Positions 1 through 6,697 of a stretch of DNA of 14,300 nucleotides are shown here, one piece after another. The position numbers were made by a program, and so were the translations under genes. Positions within the stretch are counted from its first letter, which is position 1. The number at the start of each line of letters is the position of its first letter. Under the pieces are notes generated by a model. The model was not told the origin of the DNA and ran no database searches. It worked only from the letters and a program-made list of their open reading frames with translations. This stretch comes from CAYNDL01 sp964396115 (GTDB lineage Bacteria; Patescibacteriota; Andersenbacteria; UBA10190; CAIZMI01), in contig CAYNDL010000022.1 of NCBI GenBank assembly GCA_964396115.1, forward strand, positions 1 through 14,300, given 5' to 3'.

Positions 1-202
1 CTTTCTCCAGAAGAACGGACACAATGACCGAGGCCACGCCTAAAGCAAAAAAACGGGAAACTGAGGAACCAGACACACTCGGTTGCCGTTCACGCACATA
101 ATAAACCCACAAAAGAGCCACAACAGGCAACAGGCTAAGAAGACCTGCAATTATCGCGATCGAAATCATATCTGAAAGGACGAGCTGCCCCTGTAAATCC
201 AT
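1..202 (-). CDS. PrsW-like intramembrane protease, N-terminal part (cut by window edge)
   Basis: An open frame starts at the ATG complementary to 200-202 and runs off the left edge, giving 67 residues. It opens with a short polar stretch (MDLQGQLVLSDM), then a transmembrane segment rich in I, A, L and V, a basic turn (YYVRERQPS), and the start of a second hydrophobic segment ending in LLEK. The pattern 'helix, short basic loop, FFALGVASVIVSVLLE' resembles the start of PrsW-family proteases (glutamic-type intramembrane proteases, such as the one cleaving anti-sigma factor RsiW in Bacillus). The active-site motifs would lie outside the window, so this is a resemblance, not proof; another multi-pass membrane protein is possible. 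An extended -10 box lies just upstream with no room for a Shine-Dalgarno site, suggesting a leaderless mRNA. It is divergent from the MIP18-like gene. Confidence 0.6.
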   Translation of the reverse strand, partial: MDLQGQLVLSDMISIAIIAGLLSLLPVVALLWVYYVRERQPSVSGSSVSRFFALGVASVIVSVLLEK

Positions 203-209
203 GTTTAAT

Positions 210-218
210 ATTTTACCA
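210..218 (-). promoter_or_regulatory. Extended -10 promoter of the PrsW-like gene
   Basis: On the minus strand TGG-TAAAAT matches an extended -10 (TGn-TATAAT, one mismatch in the hexamer). Seven bases separate it from the ATG, so transcription would begin at or next to the start codon, giving a leaderless message. No good -35 is seen at 17 bp, which fits an extended -10 promoter. Prediction from sequence only. Confidence 0.5.
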
Positions 219-262
219 CATTTCCTATTTATTTTTCGGCGTATTTGTCCTATGGTTGCCTA

Positions 263-565
263 ATGTTAACGAAAGAGGATTTTCTTAAGATTCTAAATTC
301 CGTCAAAGATCCTGAGTTGGGCCACGGCGTTACCGATTTGGGGCTTATTTACGACGTGCAGGAAGAAAATGGAATAGTAAGAGTCGTTTACACATTGACC
401 AGTCCTGCGTGTCCGTTGGGTGCGGAAATTGAACAAAACATCAGAGAAACCATCAAAAGATTGCCCAACGTTAAAGAAGTTATTACCGAGTTAACCTTTA
501 CTCCGCCATGGAGTTTCGAAAATATGAACGAGGATTTGCGGAAGGAGTTTGGTTTTTGGAGTTAA
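263..565 (+). CDS. DUF59/MIP18 family iron-sulfur assembly protein (SufT/PaaD-like)
   Basis: This is a 100-residue protein of the MIP18 (DUF59) family, whose members help assemble or deliver iron-sulfur clusters (SufT, the N-terminal domain of ApbC/Mrp, PaaD). Family marks are DPEL near residue 17, VTDLGLIYDV near 23-32, the TSPACP segment with the conserved Cys at residue 50, and a C-terminal TPPWSFENMNEDLRKEFGF stretch like the PPW...E..R..LGF tail of SufT proteins. I chose ATG 263 because family members begin shortly before the first helix; a TTG at 245 would add six residues (MSYGCL) unlike the family. No Shine-Dalgarno site is seen before either start. No suf genes adjoin it; the only iron-sulfur protein recognised in the window is the ferredoxin at 11978-12196. 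Confidence 0.88.
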   Translation: MLTKEDFLKILNSVKDPELGHGVTDLGLIYDVQEENGIVRVVYTLTSPACPLGAEIEQNIRETIKRLPNVKEVITELTFTPPWSFENMNEDLRKEFGFWS

Positions 566-628
566 TTACAAGAACATTAGCTTCTAGCTGTAAACAACTC
601 AATAATATCGTTGCTTGTTTATTTAATG

Positions 629-657
629 CTGACCTGGCATTATTGAGGCCATATACT
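629..657 (+). promoter_or_regulatory. Possible promoter of tRNA-Arg
   Basis: CTGACC (629-634), a 17-bp spacer and TATACT (652-657) form a fair -35/-10 pair. The -10 ends only four bases before the first tRNA base, closer than usual, so it may be fortuitous, or the primary transcript may start at about the mature 5' end. Other weak AT-rich boxes exist further upstream. Confidence 0.3.
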
Positions 658-661
658 TTAT

Positions 662-734
<73 letters not shown>

Positions 735-747
735 CACTTAAGAAAAT

Positions 748-2208
748 TTATTTAACCTCTTCCCAAGAAATTGTTTGGTATTGGTCGCCAGTCAGAGGAA
801 AACTGGGAGGAGCACCATACAGCAAGTTGGCATCATAGTTTATATTTCGGTCCTTGTATCCCGAAGCGTAGACACCGCTATTTGTCCAGCTGAAACCATA
901 GCGAGTGTTTGAAGCAAGCATTCCAAAAAGAATCAGCGAATTTCTCTTATAGGAAGTACCACAGTTACTGCCATAGAAATAGCGGCCAGTCCTTCCATTT
1001 TGAGCAATCATAGCTGCATCAATGCGGATGTCGTTATCACTGTCATAACCAATATTCACGTTGCGCTGGGCAATCAAACCAATTGAATCGGTACCATCGT
1101 AGTTCGAGTATAGCAAGCTCTTGTTTACCGTAATGCTCGTCCTAGTGGAATCGACGTCAGGGAAACGCGCCGAAGCGATGGTTAGCCTCGCAGAAGAAAT
1201 CTTGCCGTCAACCCAGACATGATCCTCAACAAAAATTATTCCATTATTAGGAAAATTATACATACCGACAAGATTCTCGTTCTGGATACTCCATAAACCC
1301 CAGTAATTGTCATCAGTAGAACCTTTGGAACAGCCCGCTGGAGCGCTTCTAACGCGTGTTACTTTGTAAAGAGTCAGTGTGTCATTCGTATTTAAAACCA
1401 TGTGATAGCCTGAGGCTCCAGACCCCGGAATATGCAGGCCGCCGCTTTGGGCATCAGTCTTCATCTTTTGCAGATCAGGCGTAAGCCCCGCAAAATCTAC
1501 ACCAGAAACGGATATGCGACGACCTGCTTGAAAGACATCGGAACGCAGGGGCAATGTAGGCAAAGGTTGAGGAGACGGGGGAACTGTTGGGTCAGCAGGA
1601 GCCACATGTGTGTGTACACCAAACGATGTGTCGTACGGACTGTCAGGATCCTTGTAAGATTGTTTCGTACTGGAAACGATATTATGGGCTAAACCATCGA
1701 AACGAATACCGCCGTTTGAATGGATCGGGCCGAATACCTCCGTCCCCACTCCAAAACGAACATCGCTATTAGTAACTATGGCAAATCTTGCCATAGTAGG
1801 GATTGCAAGGAGCGTTTCAATCTTCCTGCTTACCGAAGCATCATTAGAAACTGAACCGGAGGATTTGACTTTTACTTCCGTTGATCCAACTGAAGGTGCG
1901 GTTATATCTAAGCTAAAGTTTCCTATTGTTTTTCCGTCTTTGTCCTTAAATTCATGTACATAGGGACCAGTAGACCCTGTACCGTCCTGATAATCTTGGG
2001 GCGCGTGCGCTAAATGCCAGCGGTAATAATCATTTCCTGCTTCCGCAATCTGTAAGGCAATCTCCTTATTTACCATCTTCCTGGCCATCTGCAGGTTTAA
2101 ACTTCCCCACGACACAAAACCAGTAACCACCATAACGGCGATTGCACCGAAAAGTAATGCTGGAATAATTATCTGTCCATTATTATTTTTGAGAATATCT
2201 CCTTTCAT
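748..2208 (-). CDS. PilX-like large minor pilin / pilus-associated protein
   Basis: A 486-residue protein, last in the pilus operon; its start overlaps the stop of the PilW-like gene by ATGA. The N-terminus resembles PilX N-terminal domains: a short polar lead, NGQ at residues 10-12, one hydrophobic helix at about 12-34, and the segment KEIALQIAEAGNDYYRW at about 48-64, like the A-x-x-A-E-A-G pattern that follows the helix in PilX proteins. It lacks the classical K/R-G^F....E prepilin site. The rest is a large secreted domain: GPIHSNGGIRFDG near 160-172, a Pro-rich linker near 203-220, then beta-rich runs (IIFVEDHVWVDGKISS, DSIGLIAQRNVNIGY, IDAAMIAQNG) like those in other PilX-linked C-terminal domains, possibly a beta-solenoid. 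It probably acts at the pilus base or tip, perhaps in adhesion. The family assignment is good; the function of the C-terminal domain is inferred. Confidence 0.75.
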   Translation of the reverse strand: MKGDILKNNNGQIIIPALLFGAIAVMVVTGFVSWGSLNLQMARKMVNKEIALQIAEAGNDYYRWHLAHAPQDYQDGTGSTGPYVHEFKDKDGKTIGNFSLDITAPSVGSTEVKVKSSGSVSNDASVSRKIETLLAIPTMARFAIVTNSDVRFGVGTEVFGPIHSNGGIRFDGLAHNIVSSTKQSYKDPDSPYDTSFGVHTHVAPADPTVPPSPQPLPTLPLRSDVFQAGRRISVSGVDFAGLTPDLQKMKTDAQSGGLHIPGSGASGYHMVLNTNDTLTLYKVTRVRSAPAGCSKGSTDDNYWGLWSIQNENLVGMYNFPNNGIIFVEDHVWVDGKISSARLTIASARFPDVDSTRTSITVNKSLLYSNYDGTDSIGLIAQRNVNIGYDSDNDIRIDAAMIAQNGRTGRYFYGSNCGTSYKRNSLILFGMLASNTRYGFSWTNSGVYASGYKDRNINYDANLLYGAPPSFPLTGDQYQTISWEEVK

Positions 2209-2810
2209 AGGTTGTCTTTCAAATTACGTAACTGGACCTGCGTCGTAAGAATTACTTGTCCTTGTTCGCCATTTCCTTTACCGATAATTATTTCCGCCTT
2301 TACGAGCCGGATTACGGTGACATCAACAGGTTCTGCAAGCGGCTGTGTACTGCCGTCATAATTATTATCAAAATACGAAAAAACAGGCTGAGTGCCATTG
2401 GCCACATCGTGCGCGACAATTGTTGTTACAGGGTTACCCAGGGGATATGTTGCTGGATTACCTGAGGGGACAACAACATCTTTTTTTAACTGATTATCAT
2501 CCACGTAGTACTTTATTCTTTCAGTTAACCCATCATTATTTATATCCCTGAAGAAAACCAGGGTCGTATCTGTTGCTTCTTCAATAGGATAAGATCCGGC
2601 TTCTGAAGGGCCGGCCGACCTAAGTTCAGCCATCAATACTTGCAGCGTCTTTCTGGCTTCATCTTGGAGAGTCGCAGTGTTTTGAAAAAACCTTGCGAGT
2701 GAATATGTTTTCACTTCCAAACGCGATAGCGGAACCAGAATGATCACCACGACCGTTAAAGCAAGCATCGTTTCAAAGAGAGTAAAGCCTTTAGAACTGT
2801 GAAACGTCAT
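2205..2810 (-). CDS. PilW-like minor prepilin
   Basis: A 201-residue prepilin. Residues 1-7 are a short leader ending SSKG, followed by the mature N-terminus FTLFETM with Glu at +5, the site cut and N-methylated by prepilin peptidase PilD. The hydrophobic helix runs to about residue 30. The globular part contains LQVLMAELRSAG and FFRDINNDGLTERIKYYVD, a pattern common in PilW-like pilins, where the query residue string resembles a D-x-N-x-D-G loop. Its length fits the family. It overlaps both neighbours by ATGA (2807-2810 and 2205-2208), so it should be translated in fixed proportion to them. Likely role: core minor pilin of the tip complex that primes pilus assembly. No unusual features. Confidence 0.85.
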   Translation of the reverse strand: MTFHSSKGFTLFETMLALTVVVIILVPLSRLEVKTYSLARFFQNTATLQDEARKTLQVLMAELRSAGPSEAGSYPIEEATDTTLVFFRDINNDGLTERIKYYVDDNQLKKDVVVPSGNPATYPLGNPVTTIVAHDVANGTQPVFSYFDNNYDGSTQPLAEPVDVTVIRLVKAEIIIGKGNGEQGQVILTTQVQLRNLKDNL

Positions 2811-4126
2811 TGTTTATTCATGATTATGTCTTCGCTTTGCCAGGAACTACTAATAATAACGTCCTTCTCTACCGGCTGATAACCATCAGCTGTTAAAGAT
2901 AGGTGGTAAGATTCGGGACTCAAGGACGTAAAGACTGTGTAGCCCTCTGGCACGCAATCCAAGGTCGCGGGTACATCTACCCCATCCTTTTTCAGGGATA
3001 CCGCAGCTGATGTAATAACCTCCCCAGTGGCTTCATCTTTTGCCTGCACAAGCAAACTAAAGACGGGTTCAACGGACTGTTTGATCACTGCTGTCTGAAC
3101 CTGTCCCTTGTTTGGTGAAAGCTTAAGTGGAAGTTCAACAACAGACCGAAGAAGATCCACGCCGCTATATTCCAAGTTGTAATCATCCCACTCAAGCTCA
3201 GTAATATTTTTTTGACCATCTGTCCCCGTCGCCAGATTCGCGGTGTATTTGGGCTTGTCCGGATTTATTCCAATAACTTTCACGCCTGTTATTGTAAAAG
3301 GAACATTTCCTACAGGAGTACATGCCTCATCAACAGTCTTGATGGTTAGCTCGCTCAGAACATCAATGGCAAAGCTAACCTGGGTAAGCTTATATGCTTC
3401 AACTGTGGCTGGAGGTTTAACTGGATAGGGGTTTACTGCTGTCGCCTTATAAGTTCTGTCTTGTGAGTATCCATCCTTCTGGACAGTTATTGAGTAGGCC
3501 TCATTACCTGGCGGTATATCAACAAGCTGTAATATTCCGTCCTTATTCGTAGTATCAGTAATGGAGATTGGAGGAGAATGTTCAGAATTTTGTACTTCTA
3601 CTGTTGCCCCCTCTACCGGCTGACCGTTCGCATTAAATACTCGGACAAACAGTGCCCCGTTCCCCGAAGATAATTCAAGAGATTTTGGTGCAACATAGGT
3701 AGCAACATTAAACGGTTGAAATTGTTTACATCCCACACAACTAATGTCTAGCTGAACAAATTTGTAATCTGCAGGAGAAGTGTCCGATGGCGTCCCACCA
3801 ATCACCCCGTCAAAAGTATCATCGACATTTCTTATTGTTGTTAAAACGCGAAAATTGAATCCTCCCCTACTCAAGGTCTGTTCCCTCACCAATTTTCCTG
3901 CAGGCACAGAACCGGAAATTCCAACATCCGCGTAGGGCATGTTCCTTATAACTTCGAGCTGCTCGTTCGCAAGAGCCGTCGCTATAACTTTCTGTTTCGT
4001 TGCTAAGGTTAGACCATACATTGAACGATAACCCTCGTAAACAGCAAGAGCGACGATAGAGAAGACAGTGACACCTATAAGAACTTCAACCAACCCAAAT
4101 CCTTTTTGAAGTCGTTTTCCTGTCAT
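2807..4126 (-). CDS. PilV-like minor prepilin with three extra beta-sandwich domains
   Basis: A 439-residue prepilin. The leader ends QKG at residues 7-9 and the mature protein begins FGLVEVLIGVTVFS, with Glu at +5 and a hydrophobic helix to about residue 30. A PilV-like segment follows (ALANEQLEVIRNMPYADVG, 51-69), and a C130-x-x-C133 pair lies in a short beta region. After it come three repeats like carboxypeptidase-regulatory or PEGA beta-sandwiches: about 156-247 (FVRVFNANGQPVEGATVEV ... KDGYSQD), 256-347 (TIKTVDEACTPVGNVPFTI ...) and 353-437 (LLVQAKDEATGEVITSAAV ... ADGYQPVEKDV). Ordinary PilV pilins are about 120-200 residues, so roughly 290 residues are added. Such domains are often found in adhesins; a pilus-tip binding role is inferred. 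It is separated from the upstream small gene by 11 bases and overlaps the next gene by ATGA. Confidence 0.82.
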   Translation of the reverse strand: MTGKRLQKGFGLVEVLIGVTVFSIVALAVYEGYRSMYGLTLATKQKVIATALANEQLEVIRNMPYADVGISGSVPAGKLVREQTLSRGGFNFRVLTTIRNVDDTFDGVIGGTPSDTSPADYKFVQLDISCVGCKQFQPFNVATYVAPKSLELSSGNGALFVRVFNANGQPVEGATVEVQNSEHSPPISITDTTNKDGILQLVDIPPGNEAYSITVQKDGYSQDRTYKATAVNPYPVKPPATVEAYKLTQVSFAIDVLSELTIKTVDEACTPVGNVPFTITGVKVIGINPDKPKYTANLATGTDGQKNITELEWDDYNLEYSGVDLLRSVVELPLKLSPNKGQVQTAVIKQSVEPVFSLLVQAKDEATGEVITSAAVSLKKDGVDVPATLDCVPEGYTVFTSLSPESYHLSLTADGYQPVEKDVIISSSWQSEDIIMNKQ

Positions 4127-4137
4127 TTAACGTGTAC

Positions 4138-4440
4138 TTAGAGGACAGAGGAAACGTTATTGCCTTTGATATCAGAAGGGGACGGAGAAGGTGTAGGCAC
4201 GTTTACAGGGGGCGGCACTTTTCCCCTTTGTCTTGCTACAAAGTATTGCAACGCCCGAACATTCATGTTGGGTACTTCCTTGTTTCCATGAAAACTATTA
4301 ATCCTTTCTGTTTCATAGTTCTTAAAAACATAAAGAGCGGAGAAGATAATGAAAAGCACGACCGCGAAGGCGGAAACTATCACCCCTTTTATCAGAAATG
4401 CTGAACTTTTTGAATGGTAAGAAAAAAACTGGTTTTTCAT
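4138..4440 (-). CDS. Small one-helix membrane protein of the pilus operon, unrecognised
   Basis: A 100-residue protein not assigned to any family I know. It has a basic N-terminus (residues 1-18), one hydrophobic helix at about 18-40, a charged stretch, and a Pro/Ser-rich tail (PPPVNVPTPSPSPSD, near 76-90). Its ATG overlaps the PilO stop (ATGA, 4437-4440), so it is translationally coupled to the inner-membrane scaffold gene and should be expressed. In Proteobacterial operons pilP follows pilO, but PilP is a lipoprotein and no lipobox Cys is present here; in fact the protein has no Cys at all. By topology and place it could be a scaffold partner of PilO or a small pilus accessory protein. It lacks a K/R-G^F....E prepilin site, so it is probably not a pilin. 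Function unknown. Confidence 0.8.
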   Translation of the reverse strand: MKNQFFSYHSKSSAFLIKGVIVSAFAVVLFIIFSALYVFKNYETERINSFHGNKEVPNMNVRALQYFVARQRGKVPPPVNVPTPSPSPSDIKGNNVSSVL

Positions 4441-4997
4441 TTATCTGCTGTTAATACTGCAATATTAATTATGCCGACAGCTTCGCTTGCTAAGTCCTTC
4501 GCCTCTATTGATTGAAGGTCGACGGACTCTACTTTTACCAAGTAGGGCAGGCCGTTAATCCTCCGCACATAATTTATGACGGAAACTTGACTGCCGCTGA
4601 CTTTGAGCCTGTAACGTATAACTGGCACCTCATAAGTTATTTTCTTGTCAGCATTTTCTGGTTTTATTGTCTCGATTGTTTGCGTGATGCCTGAAGAAGC
4701 TGCCGCTCCATCCAGGTATTGAGTAAGAAATATCAAATCAGCTTTGAAAATCGGAACTTGTTTCAAAAGCGCCCTCTCTTTTTCCGTATTGCGGTAGTCC
4801 GCAAGCATCCGCTGGTATCTTTTGTTTAATAAGGGATCTTTGAGTGCGAATATTTCTTCCTGTGCCTTCAAGGTTTTCGTATTAAGGAAATGGCTTGCGA
4901 CTACACAACCGACCACCCACAAAAGACTGATTACGAAGGTGTAGAAAGCAATCCTGAAGAAATAATTATTCCAAATTTTTTTAATTAATCTCTTCAT
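4437..4997 (-). CDS. pilO: Type IV pilus inner-membrane protein PilO
   Basis: A 186-residue protein with the PilO plan: short basic cytoplasmic start (MKRLIKKIWNN), one transmembrane helix at about 13-35, a coiled-coil region at about 40-80 (KAQEEIFALK, NTEKERALLKQ), then a small ferredoxin-like periplasmic domain containing VPIFKADLIFLTQYLDGAAA and YRLKVSGSQVSVINYVRRINGLPYLVKVESVDL, where the SG.....I..Y...I..LP.L......L pattern is typical of PilO. PilO pairs with PilN to form the scaffold that couples the cytoplasmic motor to the pilus. It directly follows the pilM-pilN fusion with an ATGA overlap, the expected partner gene. Length is slightly below the usual 200 or so. The assignment rests on both sequence pattern and position. 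Confidence 0.88.
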   Translation of the reverse strand: MKRLIKKIWNNYFFRIAFYTFVISLLWVVGCVVASHFLNTKTLKAQEEIFALKDPLLNKRYQRMLADYRNTEKERALLKQVPIFKADLIFLTQYLDGAAASSGITQTIETIKPENADKKITYEVPVIRYRLKVSGSQVSVINYVRRINGLPYLVKVESVDLQSIEAKDLASEAVGIINIAVLTADK

Positions 4998-6682
4998 GGC
5001 TGCTTGGAAAAATCGTCTTGGGGTGCTGCAACTTTCAACGTTACCTCGAAGGGGGCATTTGTTGGCTGATCAAAATTTGACGCCGGCATATCTGAAGAGA
5101 GAACGCTCTTCTGTGCCTTTAATAATTGTTCATACGCAGAAATGTTAGCCCTTGTCGCCGCAATTCCCTTAATTGTCACCACCAAAGGTTCACTTTCTTT
5201 CAATGCCGAATTAATCCTGAGTGCCGTCAATTTAATGCCAGGCGGAGGGTTTTGGATAAGAGGAACTACCACTAGTGGAATATCTGACCGCAATTTTTGA
5301 AACTTATCCATCTTCCCAACTTCTTGGTTGACCAAAATAACTTCTGCCGCAACTTTCTCATATTGGTTCTGTTGGCCTTGTCCGACATACATCTTTTTTT
5401 CAAATTCAACCTGTTTGTTTGTGAACAAAAATTCTGCCAGAGAATAGCTAGCAAGAAAAACCATTGCGAAAATGGCTCCGATGGAAAAAATGGACAGGAC
5501 GGCTAGCAGGAACTGGTTGCTCCAATTTTCGTAATGTTCCTTAATATCTTGTGGCAAGAGGTTTATCCCGTTTTCGAACAATTCTGATGACGTACCCCTC
5601 AGGGCAAGGCCGACAGTGCTCGCGAATGATTCTTTTTTTGTAGTGAAATCTGTTAAGCCCTGGTCGTTGTAGCCGGAGTCAAACTTAAGGTCATATTTAA
5701 CCGTTGGATCACCGATGACCACATTAAACCTCGTATTTTTTTGGATGAATTCGACGAAATCGGGAGCGACAACAGTACCGCCCGAAATGATTAAGTCCTT
5801 CGCTGGCCTGCCAGAGTGCCTTTCATGAAATTGAATTGCTTTCTCAATTTCCCCGATTAGCATCTTAATTTTGCCTTCAAGCAAACTCTTTCCATCGCCA
5901 ACAGCATTGAACATGCCTTCTTTAAGTTTCAAAGCTTCCGCATCGGAGAATGAAATAGTTCGCTTTTCCGCCACAAGCTGCGTGAGGTGCGAACCTCCTA
6001 TCGGAACACTTACGTAACCGTGAACTGCTTCCCTTTCCACAACAGTTATCGTTGAAGACCATGCTCCAACGTCCAGCAAAACCACTGGATCCCCGCTTGG
6101 CTTCACCAAACTCCTTACAAGCGCAGGTGAATCCAACCCGAAAACAACTGGTTCCAAATTAGATGTACGAAGAACCTCAATATACTTATCAATCAAGTAC
6201 TTTGGCGCCGCTGCGAAGACAACATGGTGGCTATTTTCCCTAGAACGATGAAACTGGATACTGGAATACATTTCCGATAATTTGATCGGCATTTCCCCTT
6301 CGGCCTCATACGGGATGGCACTAAGGACCTGTTTCTCTGTTAAAGTTTTGGGAAATTCAAACGGATGGAGATAAACCAGAGCCTCGGGGAAAGAAGTAAT
6401 AACGTACTTGCAGGTGATAGGTCTGGGCGTGGCTTTAGCAAGCAGTTCTTTTATTGCAGAACCCAAAGTTTTGGCATCTCGGATCTCTCCGCGATGGATA
6501 ATATCAGGAGGAAGTGATAGAAAACTGTGTGCAACAATATAATATTTACCGCCACGCTTTTCGATTTCTACCGCCTTGAGGGAGGCGTCAGAAATGTCCA
6601 AACCAAATGCGTGTCGTACCGGGAGATACCTCGTTCCGCCTTTGGGATTATCCGGTTGTCTTTTTTGTTCTTGTTCGGTCAT
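4994..6682 (-). CDS. pilM: PilM-PilN fusion protein of the type IV pilus
   Basis: A 562-residue protein joining two normally separate proteins. Residues 24-360 are PilM, an actin-like ATPase: AFGLDISDASLKAVEI (phosphate 1 region), LLDVGAWSSTITVVE near 202-216 (phosphate 2) and LIISGGTVVAPDF near 297-309 (adenosine motif). Residues 371-560 are PilN: NGINLLP at 371-377, a transmembrane helix at about 390-415, a coiled coil at about 420-460, and a small periplasmic domain ending FEVTLKVAAP. In other bacteria the INLLP peptide at the PilN N-terminus docks into a groove of PilM; here the two are covalently linked by a short tether. The reading frame is continuous, and no separate pilN follows. An AAAAGAG Shine-Dalgarno-like run precedes the ATG. 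It lies 15 bases after pilC and overlaps pilO by ATGA. Confidence 0.9.
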   Translation of the reverse strand: MTEQEQKRQPDNPKGGTRYLPVRHAFGLDISDASLKAVEIEKRGGKYYIVAHSFLSLPPDIIHRGEIRDAKTLGSAIKELLAKATPRPITCKYVITSFPEALVYLHPFEFPKTLTEKQVLSAIPYEAEGEMPIKLSEMYSSIQFHRSRENSHHVVFAAAPKYLIDKYIEVLRTSNLEPVVFGLDSPALVRSLVKPSGDPVVLLDVGAWSSTITVVEREAVHGYVSVPIGGSHLTQLVAEKRTISFSDAEALKLKEGMFNAVGDGKSLLEGKIKMLIGEIEKAIQFHERHSGRPAKDLIISGGTVVAPDFVEFIQKNTRFNVVIGDPTVKYDLKFDSGYNDQGLTDFTTKKESFASTVGLALRGTSSELFENGINLLPQDIKEHYENWSNQFLLAVLSIFSIGAIFAMVFLASYSLAEFLFTNKQVEFEKKMYVGQGQQNQYEKVAAEVILVNQEVGKMDKFQKLRSDIPLVVVPLIQNPPPGIKLTALRINSALKESEPLVVTIKGIAATRANISAYEQLLKAQKSVLSSDMPASNFDQPTNAPFEVTLKVAAPQDDFSKQP

Positions 6683-6697
6683 TTGACTCTTTTCATT

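Noticed and set aside
252..264. Three-codon leader frame (ATG GTT GCC TAA) overlapping the MIP18-like ATG through TAATG
   Set aside because: Very short, with no ribosome site of its own; overlap by chance is likely.
2205..4126. Idea that the pilin cluster is a recently acquired cassette
   Set aside because: No repeats, integrase or attachment sites flank it, and the stop/start overlaps join it tightly to the core pil genes.
4132..4404. 90-residue plus-strand frame opposite the small membrane protein gene
   Set aside because: Antisense to an ATGA-coupled operon gene; Arg-rich composition without domains is typical of a shadow frame.
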